The translations under genes and the position numbers were made by a program. A stretch of DNA of 64,000 bases. It comes from Acephala macrosclerotiorum (taxonomy: Eukaryota > Ascomycota > Leotiomycetes > Helotiales > Mollisiaceae). The notes beneath the pieces are model-generated. The model did not search any database. It was not told where the DNA came from and saw only the letters and a list, made by a program, of their open reading frames with translations. Positions 1-12,666 of this stretch are shown one piece after another; positions within the stretch are counted from its first letter, which is position 1, and every line of letters starts with the position of its first letter. The stretch is taken from contig MU119291.1 in assembly GCA_014904845.1 (NCBI GenBank), positions 1 to 64,000 of the forward strand, given 5' to 3'.

Positions 1-112
1 AATAATTTTATATTTTTTTAATATAAATATAAATATATTATAAATATAAATATATTATAATATTTTTTATTATTAATAATAGATTTTTTAAATTTAATTA
101 ATATAAAAATTA

Positions 113-147
<35 letters not shown>

Positions 148-3100
148 GATTTTTTTATAATTATTATTATTAATTAAAAAAATAAAATATTAATATTAAT
201 AATTTTTTAAAATTTAACGTTTTAAATATTTATATTATTAATAATAATAATCGATTATTTTTTAAATTTATTTATAAAAATTAAAAAAATGTTTTTATAA
301 ATAATATATTATAAATTTTGCTTTTTTTAATAATAATTATATTAATAATTTTAATAAATTCACGAAATTTAAAATGTTTTATATAAAATATTTATTTAAA
401 TTTTTAATATACGTATTTATTATAAAATTTATTAATAAAATTTTTAATAAATTATTAAAATATTTAAATTCGAAAAAAGATTTTTTAATTATAATATTTA
501 AATATATTATTAAAAATCTCAATTAAATTAAATCAAATTTATTAAAACGTAATACGTGATTTTTTTAATTTTATTTATTTTAAAAAAAAATTTTTTATTT
601 AAAATAATACGATTTTTAATTTTTTTTTATTCAATTAAACTTTTTTTAATACGTTTTTAATTTTTATAAATTAATTATTAATTTTATTAATTGTAATTTT
701 TTTTTTAAATAATAATTTATTAATAATTTTTTATAAATTATTAAGATTATATTATAAAATTTATATAAACGTATTAAAATTGTTTTTATTTCGTTTTTTA
801 TACGTGAAATTTATATTTTTAAAATATAATAATAATATTATAAAAATTTCGAAAATAAAAATTAAAATTATAAAATTTGTACGTAAAAAATAATATAATA
901 AATTAATCGATTTTTAAAAATAAAAAATACGTAAATTTAAAAAAAAAAATATTTATTAATAAAATTAAAAAAAATAAATAAATATTTTAATATTTTAAAT
1001 AATTAAAAATTATAAAAAAAAAATCTTTTATAATTTTTTTTTTAAAACGTATTAATATATATAATTAAAAATATTATAATATTAATTTTAAATAAATAAA
1101 ATAAATATTTATAAATTGTTTTTATAAAAAAAATATATAAAAATTTTAAAAAAAAATCGTTATAAAATATTTAAATAAATAAAATATATTTAATTAATAA
1201 AATTTTTTATATATAAAATAATATAAATTAAAAAAATAAAAAAATAAAAAAAAAAAAAAATAATATTAAAAAAAAAATATAATTTTTAAATTAATATAAA
1301 ATTAAAAAATTATAATTAAAATTTTTTTTTTTATAAATTCTAATAAATATTATATTAATAAACGTTTATACAATTTAAATATAATTAAATATAATTAAAA
1401 TATATTTAAAAATATTTAAATATATTAAAAAAAGTTTTAAAAATAATAATAATATAATTTCAAATTTTTATATAATAAAATCGTTTTAATTATAATAAAA
1501 AAAAATTTTAAAATATAAATAAAATTTATTAAAATAAATAAAAATATTTTAAAAAAAATTAATAAAAAAATAAAATCGTTATAAATAAAAAAAAAAAAAA
1601 ATTTTTTAATTAAAAAATTATTATTATTTTAAAATTTAACGAATTGTTTTTATTTATTTAATTTTTAAAAAATCGTATATATTTATTTTTTTCGATTTTA
1701 TTAAATTTAAAAATACAAATTATAATTTTTTTTTTTTTTCAATTTTTTAAATATTTTATTTATTACGAAATTTTTTATTTGTATTTTTTTTTATATTTAT
1801 ATTTTTATTTTTATTATTATTTAAAAAATTTTAATATTTTTTTTAATGAATTTTTTTTAAAAAAAGTTTTATATATAATTTTCAAATTATTATTTTATTT
1901 ATTTTTTTTAATTAATTTATTTAATAAATTCGATATAAATTTAATATTATATATTAAAATTAATTTTTTTTTCAAATTAATTTTTTTCGTATTTAATAAT
2001 AAACGTTAAAATACATTTAATTTTATTTATAATTATATTTTTTTTTTATTTTAATTTTTTTATATTCTCGTTTTATATTTTAATTAAAAAAATTTTAAAT
2101 AAAAAATCGAATTTTAATAAATAAAATCGCTTTTTTATTATAAATTATATAAAATAACGTATATTTAATTAATTTATATATAATTATTCGATTTGCAAAA
2201 AAAAAAATTAATAAATTTTTTAATTAATTTTTTTTATTTTTTTTTTATTAAAACGATTAATATAATAATAATAAATTAATATTTTTATTTAATTAAAAAA
2301 ATTATTTTATATTACGAAAATTTAATTACGTTTATTTTAATATAATAAAATAATAAAATTATTTTTTAAAAATATAAAAATTTTTCGTATTTTTATTTTT
2401 ATTTTTATATTAATAATTATTATAATTTATTATAAATTTTTAAATTTTTTTATAAATTTTTTTTTAATAATATTAATTAATTTTTTAATATATTCGAATT
2501 TATTATATAATTTAATTATAATTATTATATATTATTTTAAATCGTTTAAAATAAATCGAAATAAATAAAATTTAATAAAAACTTTTTATATTTTTTTATT
2601 TCGAATATTATAATCGACGAATTTTTAAATTAATTTATAAAATTTTAAAAATAATTCGAATAATTATTATTATTATTTAATAATTTATTAATTTTAAAAA
2701 AAATAATTAATATAATATATATAAAAAATATAATTAATATTGAAAATTAAAAATTAAAAATATTAAATTTAAAAAAAAAATTTAAATAAATATTTTTATT
2801 TTACGTTTTTTAATTGAAATTAAATTTATTTTAATATAATTAAATTTAATTATAATAATATAAATATTTTTTTTAATATATTTAATTTCGAAATCGAATA
2901 ATTATATTTAAACGAATTAATAAATAATTAAAATATTAAAAAAATTTATTATTATTTAATTTAAATAAATAATAAACGTATTATTTTTAAAAATAAAATT
3001 AATTATATTTTAAAATAATATTATTATTTATAAAAAAATATATATATTAATATTATTTAAAATAATTATATTAATTAATTAATAATTTTTAATAATTTTT

Positions 3101-6100
3101 TTATAATTAAATATTATTATTTTTTTTAAATTTTTATAATTAATTTTTTTAATATTAAAACAATTTATAATAATAAATATTTTATATATTTTTTAATATA
3201 TTTTTAAAATATTTTTCATATTTTAAATTATTTAATTAATTTTTTCTTTTTTTATATTTTTTTAAATTTAAATTTATATATTATATTAAATAATTTTAAA
3301 TTAAAATTATTTAATAATAAAAATTTTTTTTTAAATTTTTTTTTCGTTTTTATATTTGAAATTTTTTCGATTTCGTTTTTTTTTAATAAAATAAAATAAT
3401 TAACGTTTTAAATTTTTTTTTAAATTTTTTTTTTTAATATATATATTTAAAAAAAAAAATATTATTATAAAAAAAAATCGTTTTATAAAAAATTAAAAAA
3501 AATAATTTCGTTTTTTATATCGTTTTATTTATATTTTTTTTAAATTAATAATATTTATTTTATTTAATAAAATTTAAAAATAAAAATAAATTTATTAAAA
3601 TATAAAAATCGTTTACGAATTTTAATATTATATTATTTTTTAATAATATTAATATTTAATTTTTCGTTTTATATTTTTTTTTTAATATTTTTTCGATTTA
3701 AAAATATATATAAATATAATAATTTTTAATAATTATAATTATATAAATAAAATTAAAATTTTTAAAATTTTAAAATATATTATTTTATAAATTATTATTT
3801 TTATATTTAATTTATATTTTTATTATAATAATAAATAATTATTTAAAAAAAAAAATTTATATTCGATTTTATATTTAATTTTTATTTTTATAATTATTTT
3901 TTTAACAAATTCGAAATTTTATTTAATAATAATAAATAATTAAAAATTTTTAAAATTTATAATAATATTATTAAAATCTCGAATTATATACGTAAAAATA
4001 ATATTTTATATTTTCTTTTAATTAATAATAAAAAATCGTTTTTTATAAAATTAATTTCGAGTATTATAAAGTTTTTAATAATAAAAATAAATTAATTTCT
4101 TTTTTTAAATATTTTATAAAAATTTTAAAAAAAAATATTTTATAAAATTAATATTTTTTAATATTTTTTTTTATTATAATAATTTTAATATGTATTAAAA
4201 TTAAATAATCAATATTATTTTTTTATTATTAATTAATAATTATTATAATAAAATTCGATATTTTTTTTTTTAAAATTTTTAAAAATAATATTATATTTTT
4301 AAAAAAAAATTGATTTTTAATATTAAATTAATATTTTAAAATTTCGTTTTTCGTTTTAAACGTTTTATAAAAAAATTTATTACAATTCGATTTTTAAATA
4401 TTTTTTTTTTATTTTCGTTTTTTATTAAAAAAAATTTTATATATTTTAAATTTTATTTTTTAATTTATTTATTATTATTATATTTATTAATAATTATTTT
4501 ATTAAAATTTTAAACATTAATATTATTATCGTTAAAAATATATAATAATAAATTTTATTTTTTAAAAAAAGATTTATTAACATTATTTTTTTTTTTAAAT
4601 AATAAATTAAATAAATTTTTAAAACGTTTATTAAAATTGTAATTAAAAATCTTTTTAATTATTTATTTTATAATTTAATTATATTAATACCGATTATTTT
4701 TAAATATAAATAATTATAAAAATCAATTACGATTTTAAAAATTATAATATTATTAATTGTTTTTTCAATAATAATAATTTATGAAAAAATAATTAATAAA
4801 AAATCGATTTTTTTATTTTTTATTTATTCGTTTTATTAATTATTATATATAACGTTAATTTTTATTATATTTTTTTAAACAATCGATAATATATTTTACA
4901 AAAATTTAATCGACGTTAAATTATATTTAAAATTATTTTTTATATTATAATATTTAAATATTTTTATTCAATTTTTATATATTTTAAATCGTTAATTTTA
5001 TTATATTAATTTTTTTTTTTATATTTATATATAATAATTATTTTTATCGATTTATAATTAATTTTTTTTAAAAATTCGTTTTTTAATATATATTAAAATT
5101 TTTTATATAAATTTACGTTTTTAATATTATTTATTTAATTTAATTAATTTTTTAAATATTCGATCGAATAAATTTATATACGTTCTTATTATTAAAAAAC
5201 TTTTTATAAATTAATTAATAATTTTATATAAAAAAAATATTTTAAATAGTTTTTAATATTATATTTTAATATAAATTATATTTATTTTTTATAATCGAAT
5301 TAATATATTATAAAAATTGTATTTTTTTAATTTTTAAAATAATTTTATAATTTATATATATATTATTATATTATTTTAAAAAAATCGTAATATTATTTTA
5401 AAAGTTTTAAAAAAATATATTTATAATTTTAATACGAATATATATTTTTTAAAATTTTATATTTTTAAAAAATTATTTTTATTATTTATAAATCTTTTTT
5501 AAAAATAATTAATAATATAATTAAAATAAAAACGTTTTTTATTAAAAAAATTTTTTTTAATATAAATAATTTATTAATTTTAGTTTTTAAATTGAAAATT
5601 AATTTAATAATTTAAAAATACGAATTTTTAAATTATTATTTTTAAATAAAATTCATTTTAAAAATTAATTTTTATTTATATCGTTTTTTTATAAAAAAAA
5701 ATTTATTTTAATTTTTATTCGAAATTTCGTTCGTTTATTCGTTTTAATAAAATGTATTTTTTAAATAAATATTTTTTTAATCGATTTTTTTCGATTATAA
5801 ACGATTCGCGAATTATAATTTTTAAAATATAAAATAATAAAATAATTTCGTTTTTTAATATTATAATTTTTTTTTTTTACGTTAAAATTTTTATTTTTAT
5901 ATTTTAATTATTATAAATAATCGTTATAAGTTTTTTTTTTTTTTTTTATATTCGTTTTAATATTAATTATTTCGAGTAATTTAATACGTAATTTTTATAA
6001 ATTAATATTTTTTTATAATTTTATAATTTCGTAATTATATTATTTAATTTTAAATAATATAATTAAAATAAAAAATTCTCGTTAATTAATTATTAGTTTT

Positions 6101-6838
6101 TGATTTTTAATAATAATAAAAAACAAAATATATAAATTGTATATAAATAATCTTTAATAAAATTTATTAAAATAATTTATTTTTTAACGTTATTTTATTA
6201 ATATAAAAAAAATAATAAAAAAATTTAATTATAAATTAATTCGTTTTAATTAATAAATTAAATTTATTTAAAATAATTTGTAATTCGTAGATTAATTAAT
6301 TAAAATAAAAATAAAAAAAGTTTTTAATTAATTTATAATAAATAAAAACTTTTTATATATTAAAAAACACGTAATTAATATTACTTTCGAAATTAATTAT
6401 TTTTAAAAATTTTTAAAAAGAAAATATATATTTTTATTATAATATATTATAGTAATATAATTTTTAAATATAAATTTTTTATTTTAAATCGATAATTATA
6501 TTACGTATATAATTATTTAAAAAATTAACGATTATATTATAATCGTATTATATATATAATTAATTTAAAAATTAAATTATATAAAGAATTATTAAACGAT
6601 AAAAAATAATAAAAATAAATATAAATAAAATTTATAATATATATTTAAAAATATTTTTTAAACGTATTTTAATATATAAAAACTTTATAATCGATTTTAT
6701 AAATACATTTTTAAAAATCAAAATTAATCGATCAATTATTCCAATTTTACTTTTGGTTAATATATATAAAAAATCAATCGAAAACTGTAAATCGTTTAAA
6801 TATAAAATTTAAATCGCGTATTATAAACAATTACTTGA
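1..6838. repeat. AT-rich, RIP-like degraded gene desert
   Basis: Almost only A and T. The few remaining C and G residues are nearly all in CpG dinucleotides (contexts ACGT, TCGA, TCGT), while CpA, CpT and CpC are nearly absent. No open reading frame has a plausible protein; the longest, about 76 codons near 1779-2009, is a low-complexity F/Y/L/N/K string. The best reading is repeats destroyed by RIP-like C-to-T mutation on both strands, with CpG spared. The original elements are no longer recognisable by eye. It ends abruptly near 6780-6840, where ordinary base composition resumes. Confidence 0.85.
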
Positions 6839-7321
6839 TTAGATCGAGAGTCGAGGCCAAGGCATTATATAGAATACATATTGTATCGTGCAAGCTACTG
6901 GCAACGATCTAATAAGCCAATTGGTGATATTGCCATTGTAATATTTAATGTCGTTAATATATGGTCCTTGCGGAATGATGCTTATTAACCTTCCCAGCAG
7001 CTGAGCCGTCAAGGTCGCAACAGTAGTCTTTGGCATAGCTATCCCAAGGAGATGATCCGGCCCTCCCATATCGTGCTTCTCGTGTTTGACGTGATTAGTT
7101 GTGGGGACTTGGGCGTTCGCCGAGAGTGGATGAAAGGTCTCGCGATGGGCGGTGCTGTTGATATTATCCGTCGAGCTGGATCTACGTTGGTCCAAAGCTT
7201 GTGAGTTGTCAGAAGGCTCTAGAGGGGTGGAAGTCGTTTAGAGACTTTCTTCGAGATCTTGTTGCAGTTGGAGGTTACCTGGAAATTGGGTCACCACGTT
7301 TCTGTGCCGTCGGTCAGCCAT
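6839..7321 (-). CDS. Small hypothetical protein, two exons, abuts AT-rich block
   Basis: Exons 7279-7321 and 6839-7218 on the minus strand join in phase through an intron with a GTAAC donor and CTAG acceptor, giving about 140 residues. The start ATG at 7321 is the first Met of the joined frame. The N-terminus is polar; the C-terminal half is more hydrophobic (region LTAQLLGRLISIIP). I do not recognise a domain. The stop lies exactly where the AT-rich block begins, so the gene may be truncated by the degraded repeat. It may also be a chance ORF in a remnant region. Confidence 0.35.
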
Positions 7322-7839
7322 GGTTCCTGCTATGCGAAGGGAGTGACTGTACAAGATGAAACAAGCCGGACTCGCCTTTTTATTAGAGACGCTAATCAAA
7401 GATAAATTCCAGAAGTGACTAGAGAGATGCAGGTCGAGCTATGTGATCTGCACCGAAATCAATCATAATTCCTATTTCGTTGCCGTTTAAGTTCAGTATG
7501 GTCTAGCCCGAATCCAATCCGAGGTTAGTGTCTAGATGAACATTTTTCCTATTAAGTTGTTTTTATTTCGTGCTGTACTTCTTTCGTGCTTTTGTTTCTC
7601 ATTTCGAGGTTTTCTTATTTCGCACTGTGCTTCTTATATTAGTTTCTGCGGTAGACTGACTAGGTTCCTCGATCAGCTTGGATAGAACAATACTCTCAGC
7701 ATCTCCATTTGAGACAAAAATTTTCCAATCAAGAGCTCTTCATTTCTGCCTTTCGGTTGGATGTGGCCGGAACAGCATGGTATCTCTGTTCGTCTGAATT
7801 GGTGAGGATACTCCAGGCGAAAGGTTCTCACACCTCTGG

Positions 7840-8290
7840 TGGTAAAATCTATGTTTACTACGTTACCTCGATCATATTTGGACAACATGGTCCAAGATAC
7901 TAGATGGAGACTGTAAGCTCATGCGCAGGATCGACAATCTCACGGTTCAAGCCGTTTAGCTGAAGGCTCCTAGGTCGTCGAGTGATGATGCAAACATGTT
8001 GCAGCGCCTCCTGGAAGATGGCACGTTGTTCTCTGCAAGGAAGGATTCAGAGAAGCGAGAATTAATCTGGAAGAATCTGTTGAGCGCTGAAGGGATCCTG
8101 ATCTCTTCGCTCTATACTTTTTTCAAAGACCTCAAGTAGCTCAAGGCTCCCGAGGAGATAATTAAATCCCTGATTGAGCCACCATTCAAAGACTTGCTCC
8201 GCGAGATGATGGAACAAAAAGGAGGCAAATTATGCACAGATAGGTCGAAAGCGACGTCCAATTTATGAAAAGAATGGCAATACCTTTGTT
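7840..8290 (+). pseudogene. DUF3723-family remnant
   Basis: From 7921 one plus frame reads through a conserved block with a 'TVQAV-stop-LKAP' segment, then MLQRLLEDGTLF (from 7996), a WKNLL segment and SSLYTFFKDLK followed by a stop. The LLEDG..F and SLYTFF.DL motifs are what I know from the fungal DUF3723 family (Pfam PF12520), a set of large proteins often found in repeat-rich DNA and as accessory cargo of Starship elements. Both in-frame stops are TAG (7957-7959 and 8137-8139), and no ATG-to-stop frame spans the block. Upstream fragments near 7700-7900 may belong to the same gene in another frame. The function is unknown; this copy is dead. Confidence 0.6.
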
Positions 8291-9773
8291 TCAACCCATG
8301 CTAATCACATCGATGACATGAATAATTGAGGCAGCAATAGGATCACATAACCATAGAGACCACGGTAAAATTGATTTCGGTGGTGTATATACACCACAAA
8401 AGTGTACATACACGTCATCAACCTCAAATTTTCTCCTAACTGAGATCGAAAATCTGCTTCAACATCACATCATGTACATCACAAGAACATCAAGAGCATC
8501 TAATCACACAAAGATGCCACCAAAGTCGAGACGTCGTCCTCCCGGCCGCCTAAATACGAAACAGACAATGAAATCAAATACGTCAAATAATTCGACAATA
8601 AAGGAGCGAATGCCACGTCCTCCAGACAGAAGAGCTAAGGTACCAAGTAGAGATGTAGTGCTACACCGATAGATTGTAGCTTCTGGACGTTCTGGGTGGC
8701 AATAAACTCTGGAGTCTGCAGAATTCCGCGAGAAAACAAAGGGGCAACAGGAATTCTGAGCAAAGACGTTCTAGATTCAGGAAAAAGAGTCTGGAATGAT
8801 CCGTCCCAACCAACGAAATTCCGCTAATAGGAGGGCCAAGTAGTACATCGGCACGTAGAGCGACTCACTTGTGCACGTACCCAGCAATGATAGCTTACTC
8901 CTCAACTCCTGCCCTCCGAGACCTCTTCTATCCTTTCATCATTTCCAGAATACCCACAGCACCGTTCACAACTCCCCACAAACACCGTTCCTACTGTATA
9001 CCAGCAGCAGTATCTTCATGCCGTGCAGGTGACTTTAAAGTTGACGTTCCCCCAAATGCAGACAGCCTTTCGCTTTTCGCAACACGGATTACCCCGTTCG
9101 ACCCCAGCCTTCCCCTATCAGTTGCTTGGTAAAGACTGCATTGGTGATGAAAAGGGCTACAGAAGGCCTTTATATACACAGAAGGGGGTGGAGTCACCCC
9201 ACCCCTTTAATGAGGCCGGTGACACCGCTATGTGGCCCCATGTCTCAACTGACATCCCCGCACCCCCCACCCCAATGCCTACCCATACTACCCCATATTA
9301 TCCTGTCCTATCCTTGCCGCCGCTTTTGATCAGGAAGGCAACCCTAGGCTTATCTCCTACATCGTGTTAAATCAGTCCGTGCGTGGCCAGCTGGGGGGGG
9401 GTTCTGGCTCTGACAAGGGAATCTGTAAGCTCCGAGTGGTCAAAATCTCGTATAATTCGGCTCCCAAGTTACTCCAACAACAGGATTCGTAGGTATAAAG
9501 CACGGACTGATCTAACACGATATAGGAGTTATCAAAAAGGTTGCGAGTAGGAATAGCTTTAAAAAACCCGGAGAGGCACAGGAGAGGCACAAGAAGGAAT
9601 AGGCAAGCGGAAGTTATGGTGGGCAATTGCCAGCGCTGGTTGGAACACCCAGCCCAAGTCTCTGCTAGCCCTTATCCTAAAGGATGATTAATTCTAAATT
9701 TAGTAATTTGTTGTTTCTATTACAAAGTTTTATAATGTTGTGAAATTTAATACTATGCCCACTGATGTTGGTT
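8291..9773. other. No recognisable gene
   Basis: Normal base composition but only short, overlapping ORFs on both strands, none resembling a known protein. It holds a perfect 18-bp palindrome at 8380-8397 and a TATA-like TTTATATA near 9169. The stretch 9023-9370 is proline-rich in one frame and is probably not coding. Confidence 0.5.
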
Positions 9774-11467
9774 TCAGGCCATGGCGACCTTCCACCCTCC
9801 TGGCATCAAGTAGGTGAATATCCCTTGGGGGTCGTACTTGGTTCGGATAGCTTGAAGCTTGGCCAAGTTTCCAGCTCCATAGTTCTGGAAGATCTCCTGG
9901 CCATAACCAGCATCATTCATATATTTGAACTGTGCCTGTTGACCAGCTGCAGTAAGTTTTGCCTCCAAAACACTCGTAACCTTTACAGCAAATTCATTGA
10001 TTAGAGCATCATCTGCAGGATCCGTCCACGAGAAATTTTCAACCATCCCTAGAAATCGTTAGACCGAAAAAAGCGGCGTGCGGGTAGGATCTTTCAAAAA
10101 TAAAGAAATGTGACTTACAGAAATAAGGCGCCTTTGTAATATCCACCCCTTGAGGATTCCCTCCTTTGTTGATCCCCTGTTGAATGAAATTCTTGGTCAC
10201 AGGTTGGAAGGCAACACTAGCCTGCAGGCCTGCTACACCATAAATATTCGTTGTAACCATTTCAACAAATGTATCATGGACAATCTCCAAAGCCGAAGCA
10301 TCAGCTATACTGGAGATCACTTGGAAGACTTGTCTCGTCCCATCTGCAATTAAAGCATCGGTCCCAGAAATATATGTCGCCAACGTCGTCGGTCCATAGG
10401 AACTAGCAATAGCTGGAAGAGATGTGAAATTTGCCAGAGCAGGTTGATTACATTCCGTGCCGTCGTAGAAAAGTGCAGAGGTGTAGACGGTGGTGTTAAG
10501 AGAAGCCAGCATGAATATTGATGGAATGACTGCTGCCTTTGCATCTGCATCTCCATATTGACCGAAATTTGCGACGGCGCTCAGAAACGCGGTCTTTTCA
10601 GTTGACGGATATTCCCCAATCCCAGCACATACAGTAGGTGAAGTGTAGGTGAGCAGGTCAAATCTTGTAACGATTCCAAAACTGTTTCCGCCACCCTTTA
10701 ACGCCCAGAACAGGTCCGCATATGAAGTTGAGGTTGCCTCTACAACCAGACCACTTGCCAAGACAACCTAAAGATTCAGTAAGCATTCGCATAAGTACAA
10801 GGTGATAAGGAAAGATTCTCACCTCGAAAGTAATAACATTATCGGATGCAAACCCGTACTGATTTGAGTAGAATGAAATACCACCACCGAGAAGTAATCC
10901 TGGTACGCCAACAATGCCCACTCGTCCCCCAAGAGCAACCAGTCCGTATGGCTCCAAAAAATCATATACTTCCTCCCACCGTCTTCCTGGGCCTACAGAA
11001 ACGTACGATTTATCGGAGGAGAGTGTGATTTGATTGAGATCCGTCAAGCCCACCAGAATTCCACGGTCAATATTTGCATAGCCGGGAATTGGCATATGAC
11101 CTCCTCCTCTCACTGCGAAGTTTGCATGGAAGGTTTCGAAGATCAAGAGCGCTGCTGAAATCTGGAATTGGATTTTGGGAGTGAAAACGCATGCTGGCGC
11201 AGAATAATCAGTAGGGGTCCAAAAATCTAAAAGCAAATTTGTCAGAACATTCAAGATCGCTCGTATGCTTTAGGAATACTTACGTTCATTTTCGGAAGTG
11301 TAGTTCACACTCCCAGGATAGAAAGTTTCAGCTCTGAATGCAAGAGATAAAGCCTCACAGGCAAAAGCGACAGGTAGTGATGTAGTGGACCTTTTTGTTA
11401 TGGCTGGACCCGGAAGCGCAATTGCAGCTCGAACAAGCAAGGCGCTTAAAAGGAGGAAAGCCTTCAT
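9774..11467 (-). CDS. Secreted FAD-binding oxidoreductase, BBE type
   Basis: Four exons on the minus strand (11284-11467, 10823-11226, 10119-10767, 9774-10048) join in phase to 503 residues, normal for fungal berberine-bridge-enzyme-like oxidases (FAD_binding_4 plus C-terminal BBE). The start was chosen at the ATG that begins a signal peptide (MKAFLLLSALLVRAAIALP); an in-frame ATG five codons upstream is less likely. The PACVFTP segment and VRGGGHMPIPG motif carry the flavin-linking His at about residue 105. The position where bicovalent enzymes have a Cys reads GRVGIVGVPG, so attachment is probably through His only. The C-terminus has the BBE-type 'KYDPQGIF' signature. Family members oxidise sugars, alcohols or secondary-metabolite intermediates with O2; the substrate here is unknown. 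It acts outside the cell. Confidence 0.9.
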
Positions 11468-12666
11468 AACGTCAGATCCCACGCCGAATAGTCAAACCCC
11501 TGGGACGGAAGAGGAGAACTGCATTCGAAGAAGCTTTGCCTCGATGTTTATCAGCATGGAGGGAAATTTTTGGGTTGCATTAGCAAACGTGATGGAAATA
11601 TTGATAGACTAGCGGTTCCGAGAAGTAAAATCGAATTGCGTGATGGAACTTCCGATAAGATTGTACGTCGTCTCTTTCCTGAGCTTTGTACGTTGTTGCT
11701 TAAAATCAAAGCCAAGGATTAATGACGGAACGCTCGAGGACCGAGGGAATCCTTTAGTTGGCTCTAGGACACGATGTACCCACTGCTCGAGGGTACGTTA
11801 CCTATATAATATGATTTCGGTTAGATAAGCCTATCCAATTCCACTACACTCAGCCCGCAGGAGAAAATGAGGGGTTCTGTAGGGGTCCTCTCACTTGATT
11901 GGGACTCTCGCAAACCGGATCCTGCTGCGGGATCCGGACAAACTGTACCCCAGCTTCCAAACGAAGATAAGCGAGGGGTGCTTGGGGCCACAAGGGGCAT
12001 CTTTCGCCGTTGCATGTCGGGTGGGTCGTTTGCCCAGAATTCCATCTGCACAATCGTCATACCATGTAAAGGATTTAATCCTAGCCTTGCAATATGCAGC
12101 GGCGGCCGATAATGTATTCTCCCCTGGGTCGTTACATCCCGCACAGCCAAATTCAACCGTGCGGCCTCTGGTTGGATGATCTTACCGATATAGCGCAAAA
12201 GTCAGTGCGACCCAAAACTTTATTGAAGGAGTCTGTTAATAGGATCTATTCTACCTAAGCGAGACTGTTAGTTTTCGCCTTGGTTGAGTTAATTTGCATG
12301 TGCCATGTGGACAATACGGAGGAACAAGGTACACGCACCAGGGCTCCGGGAGAAGTCGGTGCTAATCCCACACAGCCGGAATAGGAAGGCACTTCAACCC
12401 TGTCATCCTCCTGAAACTTGATAACTTGAGTTTGCTGTACTTGTCAGGGGGTTGATGTAATGTATCCTGGGTATTTGAAGGCACAGGAACCCCTCAATCT
12501 ACAAGGTCCGACAAGACCTCGCATTGCTGGAAATATATTGATAAAGCATGAATCCGTATGCTACATCGTAAGACCAACGTTCAATATGCTATAACCAGAC
12601 ATGAAGATGCTTTTGGTCACCGGACGCTAAATCGTATCGTCAATTACTCGAGAATTTTAATCCAAT
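11468..12666. other. Intergenic region, no gene recognised
   Basis: Divergent spacer between the FAD oxidase and the rhodopsin-domain gene. Several overlapping ORFs of 60-125 codons lie at 11821-12198 in both directions, with no recognisable domain. An inverted repeat CCGGATCC / GGATCCGG sits at 11915-11922 and 11930-11937. Confidence 0.5.

Noticed and set aside
1779..2009. 76-codon ORF in the AT-rich block
   Set aside because: F/Y/L/N/K-only low complexity, expected by chance in DNA with almost no C or G.
11821..12198. 125-codon minus-strand ORF between the FAD oxidase and rhodopsin-domain genes
   Set aside because: Competing ORFs in three frames and no recognisable domain; composition does not favour any.
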